Positions 41,359 through 49,209 of a DNA stretch of 50,351 nt are shown here, piece after piece. The position numbers were made by a program, and so were the translations under genes. Every line of letters begins with the position of its first letter. Within the stretch, counting starts at the first letter, position 1. This DNA is from DASYYE01 sp035946955 (GTDB lineage Bacteria > Actinomycetota > Actinomycetes > Streptosporangiales > Streptosporangiaceae): the NCBI GenBank assembly GCA_035946955.1, contig DASYYE010000359.1:1-50351 (forward strand), given 5' to 3'. Below the pieces are notes generated by a model, which saw only the letters and a program-made list of their open reading frames with translations, ran no database searches and had not been told where the DNA came from.

Positions 41359-42527
41359 AGGTTGGTGTTGTCAAGGAGACCGCGCCCGGCGAGCACCGGG
41401 TGGCACTCGTCCCCGAAGTGCTCGGCAAGCTGCAAGGCGCAGGGCTGGACATCTTGGTGGAGGCTGGCGCCGGGGACGGCGCGTGGCTGGCCGACAGCGC
41501 CTACGCGCAGGCAGGTGCCGCCATCGTGACCCGCGATGAGCTGCTGCGAGACGCGGACCTCATCGTCACTGTGGGGGCCGCCGACGATCAGGCAATGGGT
41601 GCGCTCACGTCCGGCAAAGCCGTGCTCGGGATGCTGAACCCACTGGCTGACCCCGGGCTCGCAGCCCGCCTGGCGGCTGCTGGCGTGACCGCGATCAGCC
41701 TCGACGGGCTGCCACGCACCTTGCCCAGGGCCCAGACGATGGACGCGCTGACCTCGCAGGCGAACGTCGCCGGGTACAAGGCGGTGCTGGCCGGAGCCAC
41801 GGCGTACGGCCGGTTCTTCCCCATGCTCATCACCGCCGCAGGGACCGCCAGGCCCGCGAAGGTGCTCGTGCTGGGCGCGGGCGTGGCAGGGCTGCAGGCC
41901 ATCGGGACCGCGAAACGGCTCGGTGCCGTGGTGTCGGGCTATGACGTGCGGCCAGCCACCAAGACTGAAGTGGAGTCGGTGGGCGGCACGTTCATCGAGC
42001 TCACCGCGGTGGGCTCGGCCGCGGGTGAGGGCGGGTACGCCCGTGAGCTCACCGCCGAGGAACGCCAGGCGCAGCAGGCCGAGCTCACCGCCCACATCGC
42101 ACGCCACGACGTGGTGGTCACCACGGCCCAGGTGCCGGGCAGGCGGCCACCGCTGCTCATCACCGAGGACGCGCTGAAGGCGATGTCGGCAGGGTCGGTC
42201 GTGGTGGACATGGCCGCCAGCCCGCTTGGCGGCAACGTGGCCGGCTCCGTGCCTGGCGAGACCACCGTCACCGGGAACGGGGTGAGCATTGTCGGCGCCG
42301 CCAACCTGGCGGCCACCGTCCCCGGCGCCGCCTCGACCGCGTTCGCCCGCAACGTCACCGCGCTGCTGCTGCACCTCGTGAGCGATGGCGCGCTCGCCAT
42401 CGACACCTCCGACGAGATCCAGGCCGGAGTGGTCATCACCCACGACGGGACCGTGGTCCACCCCGCCACCGCCGCCCTGCTCGCGCAAACACCGAAGACA
42501 GCCGAAGACAGGGGTACCGGCCAGTGA
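41355..42527 (+). CDS. pntAA: NAD(P) transhydrogenase subunit alpha part 1
   Basis: 390 residues from ATG at 41355. It is the NAD(H)-binding domain I of the proton-translocating transhydrogenase, which couples the proton gradient to NADPH formation. Signatures: GVVKETAPGEHRVALVP near the start, YKAVLAGATAYGRFFPMLIT, VLVLGAGVAGLQAIGTAKRLG and DMAASPLGGNVAGSVPG. It lacks the membrane part, which is the separate gene pntAB, the split three-gene form common in actinomycetes. It ends GTGQ, with the stop overlapping the first duplicated mini-ORF. Confidence 0.94.
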   Translation: MKVGVVKETAPGEHRVALVPEVLGKLQGAGLDILVEAGAGDGAWLADSAYAQAGAAIVTRDELLRDADLIVTVGAADDQAMGALTSGKAVLGMLNPLADPGLAARLAAAGVTAISLDGLPRTLPRAQTMDALTSQANVAGYKAVLAGATAYGRFFPMLITAAGTARPAKVLVLGAGVAGLQAIGTAKRLGAVVSGYDVRPATKTEVESVGGTFIELTAVGSAAGEGGYARELTAEERQAQQAELTAHIARHDVVVTTAQVPGRRPPLLITEDALKAMSAGSVVVDMAASPLGGNVAGSVPGETTVTGNGVSIVGAANLAATVPGAASTAFARNVTALLLHLVSDGALAIDTSDEIQAGVVITHDGTVVHPATAALLAQTPKTAEDRGTGQ

Positions 42528-42595
42528 CGACGGCGCTCCTCACCGACATCGCCCTGCTCGCAGCGCACCGCAGAAGACAGAGGACTGACCAGTGA
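42524..42595 (+). CDS. Duplicated mini-ORF 1, 23 codons
   Basis: GTG at 42524 overlaps the pntAA stop (GTGA) and a 23-residue peptide begins MTTALLTDI, identical to the first nine residues of PntAB, then diverges and ends RRRQRTDQ. An AGGGG site lies about 10 nt upstream. It looks like a truncated copy of the pntAB start made by tandem duplication. It may be translated simply by coupling; a peptide function is doubtful. Confidence 0.5.
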   Translation: MTTALLTDIALLAAHRRRQRTDQ

Positions 42596-42663
42596 CGACA
42601 GCGCTCCTCACCGACATCGCCCTGCTCGCAGCGGACCGCAGAAGACAGAGGACTGACCAGTGA
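42592..42663 (+). CDS. Duplicated mini-ORF 2, 23 codons
   Basis: Second copy of the mini-ORF, starting at GTG 42592 within the stop of the first (GTGA) and ending with a stop that overlaps the pntAB GTG. The peptide differs from copy 1 at residue 15 (Asp for His). AGAGG is 8 nt upstream. Ribosomes would pass pntAA, mini-ORF 1, mini-ORF 2, then pntAB in a relay. Confidence 0.5.
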   Translation: MTTALLTDIALLAADRRRQRTDQ

Positions 42664-43022
42664 CGACAGCGCTCCTCACCGACATCACCATCTTCGTGCT
42701 CGCACTGCTGGTCGGGTTCGAAGTCATCAGCAAGGTGCCCGCCACGCTGCACACGCCGCTGATGTCGGCAGCCAACTCGATCCACGGCATCATCCTGGTC
42801 GGCGCCATGCTCATTGCCGTGACAGCGGACAACGCGCTCGGCTACACGCTGGCGTTCGTGGCCGCGGTGTTCGCAGGCATGAACGTGGTCGGCGGGTACA
42901 TGGTCACAGGGCGGATGCTCAAGATGTTCCGCCGCAGGCCGAGCATGCCTGCTGGGGCGAGCCAGGACGGCCAGGCGGCCGCCACTGGCGCGGCGGCCAA
43001 CGGCCGGGGGGCCTCGTCATGA
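42660..43022 (+). CDS. pntAB: NAD(P) transhydrogenase subunit alpha part 2
   Basis: 120 residues from GTG at 42660. It is the small membrane subunit: MTTALLTDITIFVLALLVGF then the conserved PALHTPLMS-like segment (here PATLHTPLMSAANSIHGII) and further helices (VGAMLIAVTA, LAFVAAVFAGMNVVGGYMVT). The C-terminal 30 residues are a Gly/Ala-rich cytoplasmic tail. The ATGA overlap with pntB indicates coupling. Confidence 0.94.
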   Translation: MTTALLTDITIFVLALLVGFEVISKVPATLHTPLMSAANSIHGIILVGAMLIAVTADNALGYTLAFVAAVFAGMNVVGGYMVTGRMLKMFRRRPSMPAGASQDGQAAATGAAANGRGASS

Positions 43023-44431
43023 ACAGCTTCCTCTGGGTCACCCAGCTCATCTACGTCCTTGCTGCCACCTGCTTCGTGCTGGGCCTGCACCTGATGAACA
43101 CCCCGGCGAGCGCGCGGCGTGGCAACCAGCTGTCAACCGGCGGCATGGTCATCGCCGTGGCCACGACCCTGGCCATCATCATCCACGCTGGGCTCATCAG
43201 CACAACCGGCTGGATCGTGATGATCACCGGTGGCCTCATTGGCTCCGGGATAGGCCTCTACTGGGCGCGCACCGTGGCGATGACCGCCATGCCGCAGCTC
43301 GTGAGCATCTTCAACGCGGTGGGTGGCGGCGCCGCCGCCATGGTCGCGATCGACGACTACGTGCGGCTCGCCACCAGTGGCATCGGGGTGGGCGAGGTCA
43401 CCACCGTCACCACCGTGCTCGACGTGCTTATCGGGGCGGTGACGTTCTCCGGGTCGATCATTGCCGCGGGCAAGCTGCAGGGCGTCATCAGCGGGGCGCC
43501 GCTGACGTTCCCAGGGTCGCGGGTGGTGAACATGGCCGCGGCGCTCGCGGGCGTTGGTGCGGGCGCCTACCTGGTCGCCACGCCAAGTGTCTGGGTGCTG
43601 GTCGTGCTCATCGTCGCCGCCCTGGTCTTTGGTGTGACGATGGTGCTGCCGATCGGCGGCGCGGACATGCCGGTGGTCATCTCGCTGCTGAACGCATTCA
43701 CCGGCACGGCGGTCGCGATGGCCGGCTTCGTCATCGGCAACTGGGCCCTGATCGTCGCGGGCGCACTGGTCGGGGCATCCGGTTCGATCCTCACCAAGCT
43801 CATGGCCGACGCGATGAACCGGTCCCTGGCCAACATCATGATCGGCGGGTTCGGTACCGGGGACAGCACCGGGGCAGCAGCGGCTGGCCCCGGCGGTGAC
43901 ATCAAGTCCACCACTGCCGACGACGCGGCGATCCAGCTCGCCTACGCCCAGAAGGTCATCATCGTCCCCGGCTACGGACTCGCGGCAGCCCAGGCACAGC
44001 ACCAGGCGGCGGAGCTGGCCAGCGTGCTCGAGTCCCGGGGGGTCGAGGTGAGCTACGCGATCCACCCGGTCGCCGGGCGGATGCCAGGCCACATGAACGT
44101 GCTGCTCGCCGAGGCCAACGTGCCTTACCCGCAGCTCAAGGAGATGGACGAGATCAACCCCGAGTTCGCCCGCGCCGACGTCGCGCTGGTGGTCGGGGCG
44201 AACGACGTCACCAACCCCGCGGCGCGGCGGGCGGGCACCCCGATCTCGGGGATGCCCATTCTCGACGTGGACCAGGCAAAGAGCATCATCGTCGTCAAAC
44301 GGTCTATGGGGCACGGCTATGCCGGCATAGACAACGAGCTGTATGTAAACCCAAAAACCAGCATGTTCTTTGCCGATGCCAAGACGGCGCTCACGGACCT
44401 GACTGCCGCAGTCAAAACCCTGGTCGCCTAA
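43019..44431 (+). CDS. pntB: NAD(P) transhydrogenase subunit beta
   Basis: 470 residues. N-terminal half: about eight membrane helices (for example TLAIIIHAGLIST, NAVGGGAAAMVAI, AAALAGVGAGAYLV). C-terminal half (about 290-470): the NADP-binding domain III with VPGYGLAAAQAQHQAAEL, HPVAGRMPGHMNVLLAEA, VVGANDVTNPAA and KRSMGHGYAG. Complete. Followed by two copies of a terminator-like repeat. Confidence 0.97.
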   Translation: MNSFLWVTQLIYVLAATCFVLGLHLMNTPASARRGNQLSTGGMVIAVATTLAIIIHAGLISTTGWIVMITGGLIGSGIGLYWARTVAMTAMPQLVSIFNAVGGGAAAMVAIDDYVRLATSGIGVGEVTTVTTVLDVLIGAVTFSGSIIAAGKLQGVISGAPLTFPGSRVVNMAAALAGVGAGAYLVATPSVWVLVVLIVAALVFGVTMVLPIGGADMPVVISLLNAFTGTAVAMAGFVIGNWALIVAGALVGASGSILTKLMADAMNRSLANIMIGGFGTGDSTGAAAAGPGGDIKSTTADDAAIQLAYAQKVIIVPGYGLAAAQAQHQAAELASVLESRGVEVSYAIHPVAGRMPGHMNVLLAEANVPYPQLKEMDEINPEFARADVALVVGANDVTNPAARRAGTPISGMPILDVDQAKSIIVVKRSMGHGYAGIDNELYVNPKTSMFFADAKTALTDLTAAVKTLVA

Positions 44432-44536
44432 GCAAGGGAAATATCGCCGCTTGTGCGGCTTTACCTCACCCACCGGCCTGGCACCGCGGCCGGACCCTGG
44501 CCGGCCCGGGCAAGGGAAATATCGCCGCTTGTGCGG
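44432..44536 (+). repeat. 27-bp direct repeat with hairpins after pntB
   Basis: gcaagggaaatatcgccgc then ttgtgcgg occurs at 44432-44458 and again identically at 44510-44536, 78 bp apart. Each contains GCCGC-ttgt-GCGG(C/T). The first copy continues GCGGCtttacc, which resembles a hairpin with a short T-run, so the repeats may be tandem terminators of the pnt operon or a small repeated element. Confidence 0.7.
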
Positions 44537-44949
44537 TTATCAGGCCTGCCCACGAGTGGCGGTTTAACGTTTCGCCCGGGGTTCTGTGTTTGGCTCGCGC
44601 CATAGTCGGTTACTTATCTCCACGGAACCGCATAGCGCGACCGGAAGGAAAGGAATGGCAGCTAAGTAGCTGGCCTTGGGGGCCTGACTCTGCCGCGCAG
44701 CATCACGGTCGCGCCCCACGTCCTGCGATCGGCCCTGATACCGGGCCCAAGCGCATCTCAGCGCCCTGCGCGCACGATGGTCGCCTGAGGCGACGCTGAC
44801 GCCGTGACCCCGCGTCACATTAGCGCGCCACTGCTGGTATAGCCACACCCATTTTGCCGGCTCTCTCATTGCCACGGGCCGGCGTGACCAGCAGGCGTCA
44901 TGGGCGGAAATCCTAACGCGCACCTGCGCGTCCCACCGAAGGTTTCCTC
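44537..44949. other. 413-bp noncoding region upstream of the transglycosylase-like gene
   Basis: No convincing gene is visible. Local hairpins are CAGCT-aagt-AGCTG (44659-44672), GTCGCC-tga-GGCGAC (44780-44794) and GTGAC-cccgc-GTCAC (44804-44818). A c-di-AMP (ydaO) riboswitch, frequent upstream of actinomycete cell-wall hydrolases, was sought, but its conserved blocks were not found. A long structured 5' leader is possible. Confidence 0.4.
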
Positions 44950-45528
44950 ATGTCTTCGACAAGGTCTGCCCAGCGCATTCCATGGAAGACCACAATTCTT
45001 TTCGCCAGCCTGCCGTTCGCTGTGTCCGTCGCCGCGACAGCTGGCATCACAAAGGCCACGCCCGTGCCCTATTCGGCACCGGCAGCGGTGCGCCCGGTAT
45101 CCCAGACGCGAACGGCTCACTCAATGAGCCTGGACGCTGTGCTCAGCAGCACAGACGCGTCGCGTGCCACCCGGGCTGACCACAGGCACCACACCGTCAG
45201 GCACCACACCGTCAGGCACCACATCCTCACGAGCCACTATGGCCCGCGCCAGATCGCCTGGATGCTGCTGCCCCGTTTCAATTGGGCGCAATACCAGTTC
45301 AACTACCTCGACGCGCTGTGGGACCGGGAGAGCGGCTGGAACCGCTACGCCTGTAACCCGTACTCGGGCGCATACGGGATCCCACAGGCGCTGCCGGGCA
45401 ACCGCATGGGTGCGGGCTGGCACTGGAACGCCATGGCCCAGATCCTCTGGGGCCTGCGCTACATCCGGGCCCGCTACGGCAGCCCCCAGTTGGCCTGGTA
45501 CCACGAGGAGGCATACGACTGGTACTGA
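44950..45528 (+). CDS. Secreted transglycosylase-like protein with His-rich linker
   Basis: 192 residues. A basic start and hydrophobic segment (about 13-32, KTTILFASLPFAVSVAATAG) look like a signal peptide. Residues 78-92 are a His-rich linker (HRHHTVRHHTVRHH). The C-terminal domain (about 112-192) has WDRESGWNRYACNPYSGAYG with the likely catalytic Glu127, GIPQALPG (143-150) and WGLRYIRARYGSPQLAW, the lysozyme-like domain of actinobacterial wall hydrolases. It probably cleaves peptidoglycan glycan strands. Confidence 0.88.
   Translation: MSSTRSAQRIPWKTTILFASLPFAVSVAATAGITKATPVPYSAPAAVRPVSQTRTAHSMSLDAVLSSTDASRATRADHRHHTVRHHTVRHHILTSHYGPRQIAWMLLPRFNWAQYQFNYLDALWDRESGWNRYACNPYSGAYGIPQALPGNRMGAGWHWNAMAQILWGLRYIRARYGSPQLAWYHEEAYDWY
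45181..45230 (+). repeat. 15-bp tandem repeat encoding the His-rich linker
   Basis: The unit caggcaccacaccgt is repeated, with a degenerate third copy, inside the transglycosylase gene. It encodes RHHTV units; the period keeps the frame. Confidence 0.8.
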
Positions 45529-45618
45529 GCAACTGGGTACGCGGTGGCGGGCGCGGAGCGCCCGCCACCGCCGGTGGGCGTGGCCGGGCAGAACAGGGCG
45601 AACAGGCAGAATGGGGCC

Positions 45619-46326
45619 ATGACCGACGCCATCGACGCTGTCCTGTTCGACCTCGATGACACCCTCCTCGACGGGGACGCGGCGTGGCGTGCTGGCATAG
45701 ACCAGGTGCTGCTGCGGTGCCCCGAGGTGGGGAGGGCAGCGGCGCTGAGTGCCTGGGAGGCCGCGTTCCGCGAGCACTACCCGCGCTACCTCGCTGGCGA
45801 GCTGACACAACAGGAGTGCCAGCTCGCGAGGATCCGTTCCTGGGCCGCCCTGGTGCCCGTCACCGTGGCACCGGGCACAGAAGCGTCGTGGTTCGGCGAC
45901 TACCAGGCTGGCTACGAAGCGGGCTGGGCGGCATTCGCGGACGTGGCCGGATGCCTGAGTGCCCTGCAGGGCATGCGGCTCGGGATCGTCACGAACGGCG
46001 ACAGCGTGATGCAGCGGGCAAAGCTCGACACGCTCGGCCTCGGGTTGGCCTTTGAGGTGGTGGTGGCGTCCGGGGACATCGGCATCGCCAAACCAGACCC
46101 CCGGATCTTCCACCACTGTGCGCAGCGGCTAGGGCTGCCGCCTGCGCGGTGCCTGTACGTCGGGGACCGCCGCGACACCGACGCCCTGGCCGCGCAAGCC
46201 GCCGGGATGACCGCGATCTGGCTCAACCGCCGCGGCATTGACGCACCCGATGACCAGGTCCGGGAGATCACCACCCTGGCCGCCCTGGCCGAGATGGTGC
46301 CGCCAGCGACTCCCCCGCTCTCCTAG
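45619..46326 (+). CDS. HAD family hydrolase
   Basis: 235 residues from ATG at 45619 with GGGG upstream; the frame opens earlier but without a good start. Motif I is VLFDLDDTLLDGD (Asp11 nucleophile, Asp13), motif II VTNGD, and motifs III/IV GIAKPDPRIF and YVGDRRDTDALAAQAAG. A helical cap lies between residues 20 and 95, the C1 type. Probable phosphatase; substrate unknown. The end overlaps the convergent winged-helix gene by 4 nt. Confidence 0.92.
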   Translation: MTDAIDAVLFDLDDTLLDGDAAWRAGIDQVLLRCPEVGRAAALSAWEAAFREHYPRYLAGELTQQECQLARIRSWAALVPVTVAPGTEASWFGDYQAGYEAGWAAFADVAGCLSALQGMRLGIVTNGDSVMQRAKLDTLGLGLAFEVVVASGDIGIAKPDPRIFHHCAQRLGLPPARCLYVGDRRDTDALAAQAAGMTAIWLNRRGIDAPDDQVREITTLAALAEMVPPATPPLS

Positions 46327-47105
46327 GAACCGGCCGTCACGTACCCGTCTGTGCGGCGCAGGACGCCCTCGGCCACGAGGCCATCGACCAGCGTGTCGGT
46401 CCAGTACCACTGCCAGGAGAACCAGCGCCGCAACTCGGCTTCGGGTGCCACGACCGCCGCGCGCACGCCGCGCGCGATGAGCTCGCTGAGTGCCTGGGCA
46501 GGGTCAGTGTCCGCGTCGCCGGAGCCCGGGTATACCTGGTCCCACCGGGCCAGTTCACTGGAATGCAGGTGCCCTTCACCGGCGGTGACCTGCAGCGACC
46601 GTGAGACCACCGCACCGCATCGTTCCAGCGGGGACCGTACTTTGCGCAACTCCTGGCGTTTCATGCCCAGTTCGATGTGCAGGTCGTCGATGTTGGCCGG
46701 GCCTGCTGCCGCAAGGTGGTCCAGCAGCCTGGCCCACTGCCGGTCGGCGGCACGCATCCGCTGCGTCTCGGCCCGGCAGATCGGGTCGAGCAGTCCCGCG
46801 ACCTCACCGCTCACCAGCAGGTTCTTGCCGCGGTGGACCGCGACGACCAGGTAGCCACGTTCACCGAGTTCCCCGAACCACGGCCACTTCGTCGCCGGCC
46901 ACGATGCGAAACCCCGGCCACCAAGCTGGTAGGGGTCTTCGTGGCATGCCTCGTACAGGCTCGGCAGAGCGCAGTCAGCCGTGCGGGTGAGCAACCCCCG
47001 GTCGAGCAGGAACTCCTCAGCCTCCGCGAGCGACTCCAGCCCACGCCCGGGATCCAGCCGGCACTCGAACGCCCGCCGCTCCCGCAGTTCAGCCAGTGAC
47101 TCCAC
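46323..47105 (-). CDS. AlkZ-like winged-helix protein
   Basis: 260 residues from GTG at 47103-47105, with GGAAGG 8 nt upstream; the longer frame runs antisense over the histidine kinase. Recognisable pieces: EAEEFLLDRGLLTRTADCAL near the start, YEACHEDPYQLGGRGFASWP, FGELGERGYLVVAVHRGKNL, and a helical winged-helix part (LLDHLAAAGPANIDDLHIEL, MKRQELRKVRSPLERCGAVV). It resembles AlkZ-related/HTH_42-type proteins, some of which are DNA glycosylases for bulky or crosslinked damage. I am unsure, and no catalytic motif could be assigned. Confidence 0.6.
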   Translation of the reverse strand: MESLAELRERRAFECRLDPGRGLESLAEAEEFLLDRGLLTRTADCALPSLYEACHEDPYQLGGRGFASWPATKWPWFGELGERGYLVVAVHRGKNLLVSGEVAGLLDPICRAETQRMRAADRQWARLLDHLAAAGPANIDDLHIELGMKRQELRKVRSPLERCGAVVSRSLQVTAGEGHLHSSELARWDQVYPGSGDADTDPAQALSELIARGVRAAVVAPEAELRRWFSWQWYWTDTLVDGLVAEGVLRRTDGYVTAGS

Positions 47106-47160
47106 ACTCTGATCCTTCCCGATCCCGGTCCTCGGGTCACGGGTCGCGTACGGTGGCGGC

Positions 47161-48390
47161 GTGGGTTGGCTCCGCGACAGGCTGGGCATCCGGCTGATTG
47201 ATGTGCTCGCGACGGTCCTGGTGGTCTCCGCGGTCGAGATCAATGTCGCCACCGGCGGCGGGCCCGGGGCCGGGCCGCTGAATACGCAGGCGTACGTAGC
47301 TGGAGCGGTGCTGGCGGTCCCGGTGCTGCTGCGGCACAAGTGGCCGGTACGGGTACTGGTCGCGTGCTCGGTGCTGCTGCTCATCTACTACACCTTTGAC
47401 CGGCGTGACATCTCGCCCGCTCCCCTGCTCTGCCTGCCGCTGTATGACGCCGCGGTGGCTGGGGCGCTGGCCGCGGCGATCGTGATACCGGCCGTGTACA
47501 TGACCGCTGGCCTGTTCATAGTCGGCGCGTCCACACACGAGAGCCTGCTCAAGCTCGTGTCCGACTTCCTGCCGTCGGCAGTGGTCCTGTTCCTGGCGAT
47601 CATGCTGGGTGAGGTGGTACGCAGCAGGCGTGCCCTGGCCACCGAGACCGCGGACCGGCTGCGACTGGCGGAGGAGGAACGGGAAGCCGAGGCGGGCCGA
47701 CGGGTGGCCGAGGAGCGGCTGTGGATCGCCCGCGAACTCCACGACACCGTGGCCCACAGCATGGCCACCATCACTGTGCAGGCCGCATCCGCACTGCACC
47801 GCCTGGATTCCCAGGCAGCCGGGAGCGAGCCCGTGCGCGACGCACTGGCTGCTATCCGGGACACGAGCAAGGCCGCGCTCGCGGACATGCGGGTGACACT
47901 TGGCACGCTCCGGGCTGACGGCAGCCCGGTGGACGACGCCGCGACCAGAACGGCGGGCCTCAGCCGGCTGGACGCGCTGACCGAGGCGGTCCGCTCCGCT
48001 GGCGCAGCCGTGTCTGTGCAGGTCGAAGGCGAGGCGGTGCCGCTGTCCCAGGATGTCGACCATGCCGCGTACCGGATCCTGCAGGAGTCACTCACCAACG
48101 TGCTGCGCCATGCCGGGCCGAGGGCGAGCGCCGCGGTCGTGCTGCGTTACACGCCAGCCGGCCTGACCATCCAGGTGACTGACAACGGGGTAGGAGCCCA
48201 GCACCCCGACGACCGCCTGGGTATGCCAGAACACAGCAACAGCCATGGACTGACCGGCATGCGCGAGCGGGCCAGTGCAGTGGGTGGCGAACTGTCGGCA
48301 GGGCCGTGCCCCAGTGGCGGCTTCGAGGTGCTCGCCCGGCTGCCAGTCAGTGGGAGACCCGACATGAGCAGCGCGGGAGACCCTCGATGA
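47161..48390 (+). CDS. NarL-type sensor histidine kinase
   Basis: 409 residues from GTG at 47161. Four to six membrane helices lie in residues 10-150 (VLATVLVVSAVEI, AYVAGAVLAVPVLL, VLVACSVLLLIYY, AALAAAIVIPAVYMT, AVVLFLAIMLG). HisKA_3 has the phospho-acceptor His194 in ARELHDTVAHSM. The ATPase domain follows with RILQESLTNVLRHAG and VTDNGVG, GLTGMRERA. It has no extracellular sensor domain, so it probably senses through the membrane part. ATGA overlap with its response regulator. Confidence 0.92.
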   Translation: MGWLRDRLGIRLIDVLATVLVVSAVEINVATGGGPGAGPLNTQAYVAGAVLAVPVLLRHKWPVRVLVACSVLLLIYYTFDRRDISPAPLLCLPLYDAAVAGALAAAIVIPAVYMTAGLFIVGASTHESLLKLVSDFLPSAVVLFLAIMLGEVVRSRRALATETADRLRLAEEEREAEAGRRVAEERLWIARELHDTVAHSMATITVQAASALHRLDSQAAGSEPVRDALAAIRDTSKAALADMRVTLGTLRADGSPVDDAATRTAGLSRLDALTEAVRSAGAAVSVQVEGEAVPLSQDVDHAAYRILQESLTNVLRHAGPRASAAVVLRYTPAGLTIQVTDNGVGAQHPDDRLGMPEHSNSHGLTGMRERASAVGGELSAGPCPSGGFEVLARLPVSGRPDMSSAGDPR

Positions 48391-49067
48391 TCCGCGTGCT
48401 GCTGGCTGATGACCAGGCCCTGCTGCGAGCCGGGTTTCGGATGCTGCTGGACTCCGCGGCCGACATCGAGGTCGTGGGCGAGGCCGCCAACGGCGGGACA
48501 GCGGTGGCGCTCGCCCGCGAACTACTCCCCGACGTGGTCCTGATGGACCTGCGGATGCCCGAGGTGGACGGGCTGACCGCGACCCGGAAGATCACCTCCG
48601 ACCCGCAACTCGCCGGGGTCCGGGTGGTGGTGCTGACCACGTTCGACGACGACCAGAGCGTGTTCTCCGCACTGCGCGCAGGTGCCAGCGGCTTCCTGGT
48701 CAAGGACCTGGAGCCGGACGAGCTGCTGCAGGCGGTCCGGGTGGTGTCGCGGGGAGACGCGCTGCTGGCGCCGAGTGTCACCCGGGCGCTCATCGGCGCG
48801 TTCACCGCGGCACCGGCCAGCGCGGCACCACGCCAGCCAGCCGGGCGCACCGCCCCGGTCGCCTCACTCACCGAACGCGAGCGGGAGGTGGTCTCGCTCG
48901 TGGCGGCGGGGCTGTCCAACGAAGAGATCGCCACCCGGCTCGTGGTCAGCCCGCTGACCGCGAAGACGCACGTCAGCCGGGCCATGACCAAGCTGGGTGC
49001 GCGTGACCGGGCACAGCTTGTCGTGATCGCGTACGAGAACGGCCTGGCTCCCCCACGCCAGGGCTGA
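48387..49067 (+). CDS. NarL/FixJ-type response regulator
   Basis: 226 residues from ATG at 48387, overlapping the kinase stop. Receiver domain with phospho-acceptor Asp54 in VVLMDLRMPEVDGL and the switch KDLEPDELL. C-terminal LuxR-type helix-turn-helix: LTEREREVVSLVAAGLSNEE then IATRLVVSPLTAKTHVSRAM. It likely controls the downstream MMPL transporter, 142 nt away. Confidence 0.95.
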   Translation: MIRVLLADDQALLRAGFRMLLDSAADIEVVGEAANGGTAVALARELLPDVVLMDLRMPEVDGLTATRKITSDPQLAGVRVVVLTTFDDDQSVFSALRAGASGFLVKDLEPDELLQAVRVVSRGDALLAPSVTRALIGAFTAAPASAAPRQPAGRTAPVASLTEREREVVSLVAAGLSNEEIATRLVVSPLTAKTHVSRAMTKLGARDRAQLVVIAYENGLAPPRQG

Positions 49068-49209
49068 GACCGCCGGCGTACTCCGCTGGGAGTACTTCAA
49101 GCCGAGTAGCCGCCGCCGTGAGTGCCTCCTGTGGGACGACGTTTTCACCGTCTGAGTTCACGACCATGAGGAGCGAAAGAAACTCCCGTGGCTCGCAGGA
49201 GAAGACACC

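Larger units (their letters stand above)
42502..42686 (+). repeat. 68-bp tandem duplication of the pntAA/pntAB junction
   Basis: Unit A (42524-42591) and unit B (42592-42659) are 68 bp each and differ at only two positions. They are followed by a partial third copy (42660-42686) that is the true start of pntAB. Each unit consists of the first 42 or so bases like the pntAB opening, then a stretch like the end of pntAA with an AGAGG ribosome site. Each boundary is GTGA, so a stop overlaps a start. Confidence 0.95.

Noticed and set aside
44537..44949. Possible c-di-AMP (ydaO) riboswitch before the wall hydrolase
   Set aside because: A GCAGCTAA-like word is present, but the other conserved blocks of the aptamer are missing.
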